Positions 14,767-22,041 of a stretch of DNA of 22,041 nt are shown piece after piece (the stretch's first letter is position 1; every line of letters starts with the position of its first letter). Where the stretch lies: the NCBI GenBank assembly GCA_030631625.1, contig DAOVKT010000027.1, positions 1-22,041 on the forward strand, given 5' to 3'. Origin of the DNA: JAGLTZ01 sp023135015. Lineage in GTDB: Bacteria > Blakebacterota > Blakebacteria > Blakebacterales > Blakebacteraceae. The notes beneath the pieces were generated by a model. That model was not told the origin of the DNA. It searched no databases and worked only from the letters and a program-made list of their open reading frames with translations. A program made the translations under genes and the position numbers.

Positions 14767-16109
14767 GTCTTGGACCTGAAGCTAAGGCGAATCGGCGTAC
14801 CTGTCAGGTTAAATTCTTGCCGTATGCGGCGTTCCAGATACCTCTTAAAGTTTGGCTTTACCTTTTTAGGGTCGTTCACAAAGAATAGGAACGTGGGAGG
14901 TTCCACGCCTGCCTGGACCGCGTACGAGATCCGCATATCCCCCATGGCAGGGGTGATCGCCTCGTTGCCTTTCAGAGTGGATTCCATAAAGGCGTTGAAA
15001 CGGGCTGTCTGGATCCGGTGGCGTCTGGTCCGACCTGCCTGCAGTGCATGATCGAGGGCTCGTGCAACACGCTGGCCCGTCTTGGAAGAAATGAAGACGA
15101 GTGGGATGTATCTGGCGAAGGGGAGCCGATCCCGGATTTCAAGCTCGTACGATTCAGCCGTACCTGTCTCCTTCTCCACCAGATCCCATTTGTTGACGAC
15201 CAGCACCGCTCCCTTCCCCCTGCGTAATATCCGCACCAGGATGCGGGCATCCTGGTGCGTGACATTATCTTCGGCATCAATCAGCAGCAGGGCCACATCG
15301 CATCTGTCGAGGCTCTGAAGCGCCCGTAGAGCGCTGTAATATTCGATGTTCTCCCTGACCCTCGACTTACGGCGCAGGCCGGCGGTGTCAATGAGAACGA
15401 GTGGCTCGCCGTTGATCTCGACTTCTATGTCGGATGAATCCCTCGTCGTACCGGCCGTTGGGCTGACGATAACCCGCTCTGTACCGCAAATCGCGTTCAC
15501 ATATGAGGATTTCCCGACATTAGGCCGGCCCAGAACGGCGATCTTCGGAGGCCCTTTCTCCTCTTCCCGGAAACCCGCCGCCCCGGCCCTTACCTCTTCC
15601 GGAACAGCCTCGTACAGAGTCTTTATAACAGCGTCGAGCAGATCACCGCTGCCCCTGCCCGAGATCGCCGAGAGGGGCCAAGGGGTGCCGAGACCGAGTG
15701 CGTGGAAGAAGTGTATGTCCACCTCACGCTGTTCGTTGTCCACCTTATTGACGGCCAGCACCACCGGCCTTCCCGACCGGCACAGCTCGGAGGCAACCGA
15801 GGAATCCAGGTCGGTCACACCCGTTTCCACGTCCGCCACGAAGAGAACGAGTGAAGCCTCATCAATGGCCACCCGTACCTGTGCACGGATGGCGACCTCC
15901 ATGGGATCTTTTGAATGGGGCACCAGCCCACCAGTATCCACCAGCCGGAAGCGCACCCCCCCCCATTCGGCATGGGAGTATATCCGGTCGCGGGTCACAC
16001 CAGACCTTTCATCCACGACGGCCTGGCGCCGCCGGATGATCCTGTTGAACAGTGTCGACTTGCCTACGTTGGGCCGGCCGACAATTGCCACTAGTGGGGA
16101 AACCGGCAT
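14763..16109 (-). CDS. der: Ribosome-assembly GTPase Der (EngA), tandem GTPase domains plus KH-like domain
   Basis: 448 residues from ATG 16109, one base after the stop of the DUF512 gene, so translation is coupled. GTPase domain 1 has GRPNVGKS (11-18), DTGG and NKVD; GTPase domain 2 has GRPNVGKSS, DTAG and NKWD. The C-terminal KH-like domain ends NPKKVKPNFKRYLERRIRQ...GTPIRLSFR, as in Der. Der binds the 50S subunit and is needed for its maturation. Length and all G-motifs are normal. Its position next to DUF512, plsY and gpsA is a gene order seen in many bacteria. Confidence 0.97.
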   Translation of the reverse strand: MPVSPLVAIVGRPNVGKSTLFNRIIRRRQAVVDERSGVTRDRIYSHAEWGGVRFRLVDTGGLVPHSKDPMEVAIRAQVRVAIDEASLVLFVADVETGVTDLDSSVASELCRSGRPVVLAVNKVDNEQREVDIHFFHALGLGTPWPLSAISGRGSGDLLDAVIKTLYEAVPEEVRAGAAGFREEEKGPPKIAVLGRPNVGKSSYVNAICGTERVIVSPTAGTTRDSSDIEVEINGEPLVLIDTAGLRRKSRVRENIEYYSALRALQSLDRCDVALLLIDAEDNVTHQDARILVRILRRGKGAVLVVNKWDLVEKETGTAESYELEIRDRLPFARYIPLVFISSKTGQRVARALDHALQAGRTRRHRIQTARFNAFMESTLKGNEAITPAMGDMRISYAVQAGVEPPTFLFFVNDPKKVKPNFKRYLERRIRQEFNLTGTPIRLSFRSKT

Positions 16110-16110
16110 T

Positions 16111-17451
16111 TCAGTTCGCTCTGTGCTCGGCCCGGTCGAGTCTACGGGCGACGTTAAGAATATCGGCGACTATGTCGTAGCTGCCCTGTTCAACGATACA
16201 GGGACAATGCACAGCGAACTCATCCAGACGGACATCGTCAAGAAATATCCCGTCGGCGTTAGTGCAGTTGGGAGGCAGCAGCAGGGCGTCAGCACCGGAC
16301 ATGTCAACCCCCCCGAGCGCGGAAGCGAAACAGCGTCCAGTGAGCAGGCCGGCGGTCGTGATAGAGGTGCCGAAGAAGGTATTAGAGCATTCAACAGCAC
16401 GGAACTCAAGCCCCCCGACGGCCTCCATCGGCCCGAGCAGGTGACGGCGGAACATCTCCATCCCCATATTACCGGTACAGGCCACGATCCTCATCGGCGA
16501 ACATCTAGCCCTGAGCCTGCTTTCCATCTCATCACGCAGATCATCTCTGCGCCCCTCGAATGTGTCGATGAACGCAGTCGCCATTCCGACCCCGTTCTCC
16601 TCCTGATATGAACCCTCATACCAGTGGCCGGCGGGCAGAGGAGTTCCCGAGGCGAGAAAGAACTCGTCGGATAGATATACGAACCCGCATCCGAGCCTAG
16701 CGGACAATTCCACCCTCCACCGCTCGCTGTCTGCTATCACAGCCCTCATCTCCCCGGGCGTGTGCCTTCGCAGCCCGGTGAGACCCTCCCTGTGATGGGT
16801 CAGGCCGACGGGTACAACGGCGACCGAGGGAACCCCGGGATGGTACTCGGCGAGGTCGTGGACAGTCTTCATCAAGTGATCCCCGTCATTCCACCCTGGC
16901 ACGAGAACGATCTGGGCATACATCTGGATACCGCCCGCCAGCAGGCGCTCCATCCGTGCTTTCAGCTCCCCCGAGTTCCTGCCGCGCAGCATCCGCCTAC
17001 GCAGATCGGGATCGGTGGTATGTACCGATACGTATAGAGGGCTGAGCCTCATTTCGATTATCCGCTCGAAATCGGCCTCCCTCAGATTATCCAGGGTAAC
17101 GTAGTTGCCGTGCAGGAACGAATGGCGATAGTCCTCATCCTGTATCATCAGCGATTTCCGGACCCCGGCCGGATTCTGGTGCACGAAACAGAAGATGCAG
17201 TTGTCACCGCAATGGCGAACGGCAAGAGGTCCGAACTTCAGTCCCAGGTCATCCTCGTACTTCTTTGCGACATGATGGGTAACGGTCTGGTCACCACAGG
17301 CCACTACCAGCTCCAGCTCCTCATCGGCGCAGTGGAACAGGTAGTCGAGCTGGTCTCCTACAGGGTGTCCGTTGATTGAGAGAAGATCGTCACCAGGGGA
17401 GATCTGCAGGCGGGAAGCCGGACTTCCCGGCCGGATACCGGCGATTTTCAT
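16111..17451 (-). CDS. PDZ / radical-SAM-like / DUF512 protein
   Basis: 446 residues from ATG 17451, 2 nt after the AI-2E gene. It starts with a short PDZ-like domain (IAGIRPGSPASRLQISPGDDLLSINGHPV). A cysteine motif C-x3-C-x2-C follows (RHCGDNCIFCFVHQNP, about residues 80-95), then HGNYVTLDNL and a TIM-barrel-like core, as in radical-SAM proteins. The C-terminal DUF512 region has GTPLP, a TGNMG motif and GADALLLPPNCTNADGIFLDD. This family is conserved beside der in many bacteria. Its reaction is not known; the cluster motif suggests S-adenosylmethionine radical chemistry. Length is normal for the family. Cytoplasmic, with no signal peptide. Confidence 0.88.
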   Translation of the reverse strand: MKIAGIRPGSPASRLQISPGDDLLSINGHPVGDQLDYLFHCADEELELVVACGDQTVTHHVAKKYEDDLGLKFGPLAVRHCGDNCIFCFVHQNPAGVRKSLMIQDEDYRHSFLHGNYVTLDNLREADFERIIEMRLSPLYVSVHTTDPDLRRRMLRGRNSGELKARMERLLAGGIQMYAQIVLVPGWNDGDHLMKTVHDLAEYHPGVPSVAVVPVGLTHHREGLTGLRRHTPGEMRAVIADSERWRVELSARLGCGFVYLSDEFFLASGTPLPAGHWYEGSYQEENGVGMATAFIDTFEGRRDDLRDEMESRLRARCSPMRIVACTGNMGMEMFRRHLLGPMEAVGGLEFRAVECSNTFFGTSITTAGLLTGRCFASALGGVDMSGADALLLPPNCTNADGIFLDDVRLDEFAVHCPCIVEQGSYDIVADILNVARRLDRAEHRAN

Positions 17452-17453
17452 GT

Positions 17454-18563
17454 CTATTCCGGGACGTCTGTTTCTGCTTCTGCCGTCCCCGATACTGCCG
17501 TTGCCATCACTTTTTCGTCGTCAGCTTCCAAGGCGAATAGGCCGCTGTTTCTATAGCGAGCCAGTAGCTGGTCAGCCACGACCTTGAGAACAGCAGTCAG
17601 CGGAACCGCGATCAATAGACCTACAAAACCCAGGAGTGCAGCGAAGACAAGCACCGAGAACATGATTATCACGGGGTGGAGCCCGAATCGCTCTCCCATG
17701 ATCTTCGGCGTGATCAGGTTGCCGTCCAGAAGCTGTACCACAACGAAGACGATGACCACCCTGAGAAGATCACCCAGTGGAGCCGGCCCGAGAAGCGCAA
17801 CGATACCGGCAATTACCATCGTCAAGATGCTGCCCACATACGGGATCAGGGAGAGAAGGCCGGCGACCAGACCCAGCAGCACCGCATACTGGATTCCGAA
17901 GATTCCGAACCCGATACCGTAAAGGAGGCCGATGATGACACAGACAGCGAACTGGCCACGCAGGTAATTGCTCAGCGCTCCCCCTATCTCACCGCCCAGC
18001 TTCTGAAGCGCCGGCCTTCGTTTCGGCGGGACGAGCTCTCCCGCCCAGGTGGCGATTGTGTCGTAGTCCTTGAGCAGGTAGAAGGAGACAATAGGTATCA
18101 GGAGTATATTCAGCATCTGGGCCAGCAGTGTGTAGACACCGCTTGTGACTTCCAGCGCACCCCCCAGAAGGCGCTGCAGCGTACGGCCTGCCTGTGCGCT
18201 CTCGCCGAAGAGAGCTTCTGACATGGCATCGGGACTGACATCGAAACCCATCCTGCCGAGCCAGGGAAGTACCCCCCCCTCCAGCCAGCTCTGCACCTGG
18301 TTGAAGTAATTGGGCAGGTTGTTGATCAGAGAACCGATCTGATCAACCAGGATCGGCACTATCGATACCATAACGACACCGACTGCCAGCAGGGAGAAGA
18401 GCACCAGTCCCGCGATGGCGGCAGTGCGCGGCACTTTCCAGGTCTCTATGCGGTCGATCAGAGGATCAAGTAGATAGGCGAACAGCAGTCCGAGGGCGAA
18501 GGGTATCAGCACCACATGGATCTCAGCCACCAGCCAGATAGCGAAGAACAGGGTGCCCACCAT
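17454..18563 (-). CDS. AI-2E family permease (PF01594), possibly N-terminally split by an in-frame amber codon
   Basis: 369 residues from ATG 18563, with no good ribosome site at normal distance. It is hydrophobic with about 7-8 spans. It has family motifs: LLFAYLLDPLIDRIE near residue 30, LIPYVGSILTMV, QLLDGNLITPKIMGERFGLHPVIIM and the final LLIAVPLTAVLKVVADQL. The family includes the proposed autoinducer-2 exporter TqsA and Na+/H+ antiporter-like members; the substrate here is unknown. Upstream, the same frame stays open beyond TAG 18582-18584 and encodes more membrane-span sequence up to the tRNA-Gly, so the gene may once have been (or still be) longer. The short upstream ORF is listed separately. 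It is followed 2 nt later by the DUF512 gene. Confidence 0.88.
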   Translation of the reverse strand: MVGTLFFAIWLVAEIHVVLIPFALGLLFAYLLDPLIDRIETWKVPRTAAIAGLVLFSLLAVGVVMVSIVPILVDQIGSLINNLPNYFNQVQSWLEGGVLPWLGRMGFDVSPDAMSEALFGESAQAGRTLQRLLGGALEVTSGVYTLLAQMLNILLIPIVSFYLLKDYDTIATWAGELVPPKRRPALQKLGGEIGGALSNYLRGQFAVCVIIGLLYGIGFGIFGIQYAVLLGLVAGLLSLIPYVGSILTMVIAGIVALLGPAPLGDLLRVVIVFVVVQLLDGNLITPKIMGERFGLHPVIIMFSVLVFAALLGFVGLLIAVPLTAVLKVVADQLLARYRNSGLFALEADDEKVMATAVSGTAEAETDVPE

Positions 18564-18581
18564 TATGAATGCATGCGCCCA

Positions 18582-18746
18582 CTACTCACCCCACCCCGGG
18601 TGCAGCAGCAGCAGGAGCGCCACATAGAGCATGAACGGTCCCACCGCCTGCCGGGTGGTCAGATACAGTCCCACCAGGAGCAGAACCCCCGCGATGAGCG
18701 GGCCTGCGACTGTCCGCCTGGCTTCTTTTTCGGCTTCCTGGTTCAG
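18582..18746 (-). CDS. Short membrane ORF in frame with the AI-2E gene, ending in TAG (split 5' part or small protein)
   Basis: 54 residues if started at CTG 18746, which has GGAG 7 nt upstream; no ATG, GTG or TTG gives a longer start downstream of tRNA-Gly. The sequence has a charged N-terminus (NQEAEKEARR) and two hydrophobic segments (AGPLIAGVLLLVGLYL and MLYVALLLLL), ending HPGWGE before TAG 18582-18584. After TAG the frame continues WAHAFI then the annotated AI-2E start. This looks like the N-terminal two spans of a longer permease. It may be a disrupted 5' end, a sequencing error, stop read-through, or a separate coupled small protein. The start codon is uncertain. Confidence 0.4.
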   Translation of the reverse strand: MNQEAEKEARRTVAGPLIAGVLLLVGLYLTTRQAVGPFMLYVALLLLLHPGWGE

Positions 18747-18766
18747 AGCGGGATCTCCGGTTGATT

Positions 18767-18845
<79 letters not shown>

Positions 18846-18859
18846 ATTCCGTGCTGAAG

Positions 18860-18888
18860 AATATGACCCAGAGCGGATTAAGTGTCAA
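18860..18888 (-). promoter_or_regulatory. Sigma70-type promoter for tRNA-Gly(CCC) and the downstream operon
   Basis: On the minus strand a perfect TTGACA (18888-18883), a 17-nt spacer and CATATT (18865-18860) lie about 14 nt before the tRNA 5' end. It is probably also the main promoter for AI-2E, DUF512 and der, since no other good promoter is seen before them. Confidence 0.7.
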
Positions 18889-18948
18889 CCCCACCACCCC
18901 GGTACCGAAATCCCGATTCTTCACCCGGCAGAGGGAATCCACCCTCTC

Positions 18949-18977
18949 TTGACAGCTCAGCCGGGCGGTCAGATACT
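18949..18977 (+). promoter_or_regulatory. Sigma70-type promoter for the secreted protein gene (divergent)
   Basis: TTGACA (18949-18954), 17-nt spacer and GATACT (18972-18977) lie about 35 nt before ATG 19013. Together with the promoter at 18860-18888 it forms a divergent pair in a 167-nt intergenic region. Confidence 0.7.
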
Positions 18978-19012
18978 TCTGGTAGTAATCACTTTCGACC
19001 ACTTGAGGAAAA

Positions 19013-19570
19013 ATGCGCCCTCTCCTACGCAAGCTCCTTCTGTTCTCCGCAGCAGTCTCCGTTGTCGGTCTGCCCGCTGGAGCTTCGGCTCAGAGAGACG
19101 CCAGAGAGATCTTGAAAGACCACTCCGCCATCCTGCAGGCGGGCGATCTCTCCATCAGGTTCATCTACCTGCACCCCGATTCTCTCGGTCGGGAGGTCGC
19201 AAAAACCGTGCTCACAGCTAACGAATACGACCGCTACGAACAGGAGAAAGCCCGTCTGCCCAGAAACTGGAATCTGCTGGCCATACGTGTAGTCCCTTAC
19301 CGGGATGCACGGTTTGATCCCACCCTGATCACACTCACCCAGAGGGAGATCACCCATACAATAGGCTTCATGAACGTGGTGGATGTCGAGGGGCTCTTCA
19401 ACAGCACCCTGCAGCGCGGCAACTACTCGTTCGGGTTCCTGAAGGTGCCCGAACGGATAGAATTCAAACGCACCGTCACGTTCCGCTACGAACGCCATAA
19501 GACAGATTTCCTGCTCCCCCTGAAGTGGCGGCGGAAGTACTTCCAGTTCCTCGACTCTCCCGGCAGGTAA
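19013..19570 (+). CDS. Secreted protein of unknown function
   Basis: 185 residues from ATG 19013, with GAGG about 5 nt upstream. A clear signal peptide is present: basic start (MRPLLRK), hydrophobic core and a likely cleavage site ASA-Q at residues 25-27. The mature part, about 158 residues, has no cysteine and is mixed alpha/beta by eye with several aromatic residues and a conserved-looking middle (TLTQREITHTIGFMNVVDVEGLFN). I do not recognise a family. It has its own promoter and is followed by the structured leader and the PP-loop ATPase gene, which may or may not be co-transcribed. The frame shows no disruption; a periplasmic or extracellular location is inferred. Confidence 0.8.
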   Translation: MRPLLRKLLLFSAAVSVVGLPAGASAQRDAREILKDHSAILQAGDLSIRFIYLHPDSLGREVAKTVLTANEYDRYEQEKARLPRNWNLLAIRVVPYRDARFDPTLITLTQREITHTIGFMNVVDVEGLFNSTLQRGNYSFGFLKVPERIEFKRTVTFRYERHKTDFLLPLKWRRKYFQFLDSPGR

Positions 19571-19575
19571 TGCCG
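19561..19575 (+). other. Short hairpin across the stop codon of the secreted-protein gene
   Basis: CGGCA (19561-19565) pairs with TGCCG (19571-19575) around GGTAA, which contains the TAA stop. No T-run follows, so it is unlikely to be a full terminator. Confidence 0.35.
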
Positions 19576-19752
19576 GGACCCTCACACTAAGAGTCAGTGG
19601 GTTTCACCAGCGGAAACCGGTGCCCCCACAAACAGGGGCTACGGCGGGCAGAAAGTCGCCGAACACGTGGTACGATGGGAGCGGCGAGCTGCAGGCTCTG
19701 GACATTGAGCGAGTACTGAACCCAGAGAAGCAGAACCAGGAGGAAGCCAGGC
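19571..19752 (+). other. 182-nt structured non-coding leader upstream of the PP-loop ATPase gene
   Basis: Three consecutive local hairpins can be drawn: GGTTTC/GAAACC (19600-19605 with 19613-19618), GCCCC/GGGGC (19622-19626 with 19635-19639) and CGGCG/CGCCG (19642-19646 with 19657-19661). They are followed by about 75 nt and a strong AGGAGGA site. No convincing ORF is seen. I could not match it to a riboswitch class I know (it is not purine, TPP, ZTP, THF, glycine, guanidine or cobalamin by eye). A cis-acting RNA controlling guanine nucleotide synthesis is possible but speculative. Confidence 0.4.
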
Positions 19753-20715
19753 ATGATCGAGGAAATCAGAATAGAAGATATGAACTCCGAGGAGTTCATC
19801 CGGGAAAAAGTTGACGAGATATCCTCAACCGTCGGTGAGGGTGTTGCTATCAACGCTCTTTCGGGCGGTGTGGATTCCTCAATGGTGACCATACTCGGTC
19901 ATAAGGCCCTTAGGGATCGGCTTAAGACCTGCTTCATTGAGAACGGTCTGATGAGGCAGGGTGAGCCCCAGGAGGTTGTTTCCCTGTTTGCAGAGCTGGG
20001 TGTTCACGTGGAGTTGATTGACGCCCGCGAGCAGTTCTTCGAGGCCCTGAGGGGAGTAACAGATCCCGAGGAAAAACGGGAGGCGATCACCCGGACCTTC
20101 TACAGAGACGTCTTTGGTGAACTCGTAAAGGAAAGCAACGCGAAATACCTGCTTCAGGGTACAATCCTCACCGATGTGGACGAGACAGTCGCCGGCATCA
20201 AACGGCAGCATAATGTATTCGAGCAACTGGGGATCGATACGCAGAAAGCATTCGGGTACAAGATTATCGAACCGCTCGTGCAAATCCGCAAAGATGGGGT
20301 CCGAAAGGTTGCAGAGGCCGTCGGCCTGCCGGAGTCGGTCTACAACAGAATGCCCTTTCCCGGCCCTGCCCTCTCCACAAGGGTGATCGGCGAGGTCACG
20401 CCCGAGAAGATTGAACTGGTCAGGCAGGCGACAGCAATCACCGAGGAAGAGCTCGCCGAAGTTGACGCATTTCTCAAACTGGCGATCCTACACGATGATC
20501 GGGTCACCGGCATGCGTGACGGGCAGCGAGACTTCGGCCTGCAGATCGAGATCAGATGCTGGGACAGTATCGACGCCCGCACAGCTGAACCCACAAGATT
20601 GCCTTTCGAGACCATCGAGAGGCTGGCTGGCAGGATCATATCGGAAGTCCCCGGTGTGGTCAGTGTCACATACAATGTAACCCCGAAGCCTCCGTCGACG
20701 ATGGAGGCTATCTGA
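19753..20715 (+). CDS. guaA: Stand-alone GMP-synthase-type ATP pyrophosphatase (glutaminase domain absent)
   Basis: 320 residues from ATG 19753, with AGGAGGA 8 nt upstream. The PP-loop SGGVDSS (37-43), QGTILTDVDE, MPFPGPALSTRVIGEVT and the C-terminal dimerisation motif VPGVVSVTYNVTPKPPSTMEAI match the ATPase half of GMP synthetase, which amidates XMP to GMP. No class I glutaminase domain precedes it, so ammonia must come from a separate glutaminase, as in archaeal two-subunit enzymes, or be used free. An alternative is a paralogous PP-loop enzyme with another substrate, since several residues differ from bacterial GuaA. No glutaminase gene lies in the window. Its context (secreted protein, BNR propeller) gives no help. 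Confidence 0.85.
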   Translation: MIEEIRIEDMNSEEFIREKVDEISSTVGEGVAINALSGGVDSSMVTILGHKALRDRLKTCFIENGLMRQGEPQEVVSLFAELGVHVELIDAREQFFEALRGVTDPEEKREAITRTFYRDVFGELVKESNAKYLLQGTILTDVDETVAGIKRQHNVFEQLGIDTQKAFGYKIIEPLVQIRKDGVRKVAEAVGLPESVYNRMPFPGPALSTRVIGEVTPEKIELVRQATAITEEELAEVDAFLKLAILHDDRVTGMRDGQRDFGLQIEIRCWDSIDARTAEPTRLPFETIERLAGRIISEVPGVVSVTYNVTPKPPSTMEAI

Positions 20716-20734
20716 GACAGGAAGGGAAGGAACA

Positions 20735-22041
20735 ATGGCAGCGCCCAGGTTTAAGACGATTGCATTCACAGCACTGCTGATCACCATGCTGCCCCTCGGG
20801 CAGGCCGTGGTCCTGGCACAGAGCCCGATCTCCACGGATGACCTCAACAACTTCAGCTGGCGCCACATCGGCCCCTGGACATTCTCGGGACGAATCACCG
20901 CCTTTGCCGTCCCGCCGGGCCAGAGCATTGTGTACTACGCCCTGACCGGTTCGGGAGGTCTGTGGAAAACCGAGGATGCGGGTATCAGCTTTAAGCCGAT
21001 CTTCGATCAGTACGGCAACGTGAGCATGGGCTATCTCGGTATCGCGCCCTCCGATCCCGACATCCTCTACCTGGGAACCGGCGAGGCGATGCACGCCCGC
21101 TCCAGCGCCCATGGCAACGGGGTGTGGAAATCCACCGACACCGGCGAGACCTGGACGAACGTCGGCCTCACCGAGAGCTACTACATCCCCAAGATCATGG
21201 TCCATCCCACCGACCCGGATATCGTCTACGTGGCCTGCGAGGGAAAGCTCTACGGTAACGAGATGGACTGCGAGCGCGGTCTCTACAAGACAACCGACGG
21301 CGGTGAGCACTGGGAGAACGTATGCCCCGTCGATGACCGCGGGGTGGGCGATTTCGTCATGGACCCCGACAACCCGGACGTGATCATCGCCGCCGCCTAC
21401 AAGACCTTCCGGCGCACCTGGACCTTCATAGATCGTCAGGAAGGCAACTGGCTCTACAAGACGACCGACGGCGGGCGGTCCTGGAAGAGGCTCGAGAACG
21501 GCCTGCCGCTGGACACCCTCATGGGGCGTAACGGGCTGGCGATGTATCAGAAGGACCCGGACATCGTCTACGCCCGGCTCGACGAGGAGGTCAACCTCGG
21601 CCTGAGCCAGCGCCTGAACTCGGGCCGGTTCAGAACCCGGTCTCTCTTCCGCAACGGTTTCTCTTTCAACCAGTGGAAGGACTATCGTATCAACCGGCAG
21701 ATAGCACGGATGGTGCGCCATGACAAGATCGAGGCGGAATCGGCCGACGACCTGACCACGAAGCTCAACGAACTGGTGGACGACCGTGAATTCCTCACAA
21801 AAGCCCGGGTCAATATGGAGCGATTCAACCAGCGGGCGCGGGAGGTGTTCGCCGGCGACGAGGACATCATCGCCTCGATAGACGAGATCGAGATACTGCT
21901 GGCCACTCCCGAGGAGGAGACGGGTGAAGGGGAACGTAATGCCGGCCGTTACCAGACGATCAACCGCTACGTCCTGCAGACCATCTACGGCGGCGCGCTC
22001 GCTATCATACAACCTGCCAAGATTGATGGTGTTGTATACAT
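20735..22041 (+). CDS. Secreted BNR/Asp-box (sortilin/VPS10-like) beta-propeller protein, 3' end outside window
   Basis: Open from ATG 20735 (GGAAGGGAAGG upstream) to the window edge, giving 435 codons, with no stop. A signal peptide ends near VVLAQ (residue 29). Repeated Asp-box-type units follow: GLWKTEDAGISF, GVWKSTDTGETW, GLYKTTDGGEHW and WLYKTTDGGRSW, alternating with HPTDPDIVYVA-like strands. This is the pattern of VPS10/sortilin-like and BNR-repeat propellers, often annotated as glycosyl hydrolase although catalysis is rarely shown. From about residue 288 to 427 the repeat pattern stops and a charged, mostly helical segment intervenes before a strand-like IDGVVY. Probably extracytoplasmic. 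Its function (binding, peptidase accessory or hydrolase) cannot be set. Confidence 0.85.
   Translation, partial: MAAPRFKTIAFTALLITMLPLGQAVVLAQSPISTDDLNNFSWRHIGPWTFSGRITAFAVPPGQSIVYYALTGSGGLWKTEDAGISFKPIFDQYGNVSMGYLGIAPSDPDILYLGTGEAMHARSSAHGNGVWKSTDTGETWTNVGLTESYYIPKIMVHPTDPDIVYVACEGKLYGNEMDCERGLYKTTDGGEHWENVCPVDDRGVGDFVMDPDNPDVIIAAAYKTFRRTWTFIDRQEGNWLYKTTDGGRSWKRLENGLPLDTLMGRNGLAMYQKDPDIVYARLDEEVNLGLSQRLNSGRFRTRSLFRNGFSFNQWKDYRINRQIARMVRHDKIEAESADDLTTKLNELVDDREFLTKARVNMERFNQRAREVFAGDEDIIASIDEIEILLATPEEETGEGERNAGRYQTINRYVLQTIYGGALAIIQPAKIDGVVY

Noticed and set aside
18582..18584. Pyrrolysine at the amber codon before the AI-2E permease
   Set aside because: Nothing in the window indicates pyrrolysine machinery, TAG is used as a normal stop by several genes here (hdrB, pcm, gpsA, merR), and permeases are not known Pyl proteins.
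19571..19752. Known purine, ZTP, THF, glycine or guanidine riboswitch
   Set aside because: None of the conserved core sequences of these classes could be found by eye; kept only as an unclassified structured leader.
20708..22012. 434-residue minus-strand ORF antisense to the propeller gene
   Set aside because: The + strand frame has a signal peptide, ribosome site and repeated Asp-box motifs; the antisense frame has none of these and is a codon-bias shadow.

Overview
This 22 kb window looks like a bacterial chromosome segment, moderately GC-rich, from an anaerobe with a selenocysteine decoding system. It carries bacterial housekeeping genes (der, plsY, gpsA, pcm), bacterial tRNAs and sigma70-like promoters. 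It also carries a large block of heterodisulfide-reductase-type (Hdr) flavin and iron-sulfur proteins. I cannot place the taxon from sequence alone. A deep-branching anaerobic bacterium of a candidate-phylum or FCB type is only a guess.

Region 1 (1-9352, + strand) is one long operon-like run. It starts with the 3' end of a 2-oxoacid:ferredoxin oxidoreductase gamma-type subunit. Next come a giant tandem HdrA (HdrA1), an MvhD-type protein with a histone-H1-like lysine-rich N-terminus, and an HdrD-type fused FeS/CCG protein. These are followed by a second HdrA fused to MvhD (HdrA2), a 48-residue zinc-ribbon protein, HdrC and HdrB. Both HdrA genes are interrupted by an in-frame UGA at the same conserved motif (MDCSI-U-ILGPKA). 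In each, a hairpin with a GGUC apical loop starts the loop exactly 27 nt after the UGA, a bacterial SECIS-like arrangement. I annotate both as selenoproteins. Together the genes encode two Hdr modules (HdrA1-MvhD-HdrD and HdrA2/MvhD-HdrC-HdrB) beside a ferredoxin-linked 2-oxoacid oxidoreductase. The likely job is flavin-based electron bifurcation or confurcation among ferredoxin, a thiol/disulfide or other acceptor, and an unknown partner.

Region 2 (9349-18845, - strand) is housekeeping and membrane genes. In transcription order these are tRNA-Gly(CCC), an AI-2E family permease preceded by an in-frame amber codon, a PDZ/radical-SAM/DUF512 protein, der, plsY, gpsA, a MerR-type regulator, tRNA-Pro(GGG), a strong terminator, pcm, a small membrane export-type protein, tRNA-Pro(CGG) and an NhaC-type antiporter. 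The nhaC gene converges on hdrB with a 4-bp overlap.

Region 3 (18846-22041, + strand) begins with a divergent promoter region. It contains a secreted protein of unknown function, a structured 182-nt leader, a stand-alone GMP-synthase-type PP-loop ATPase, and the 5' part of a secreted BNR/Asp-box beta-propeller protein that runs off the window. No insertion sequence, prophage, CRISPR array or replication origin was seen, and no gene-free stretch exceeds 300 bases.
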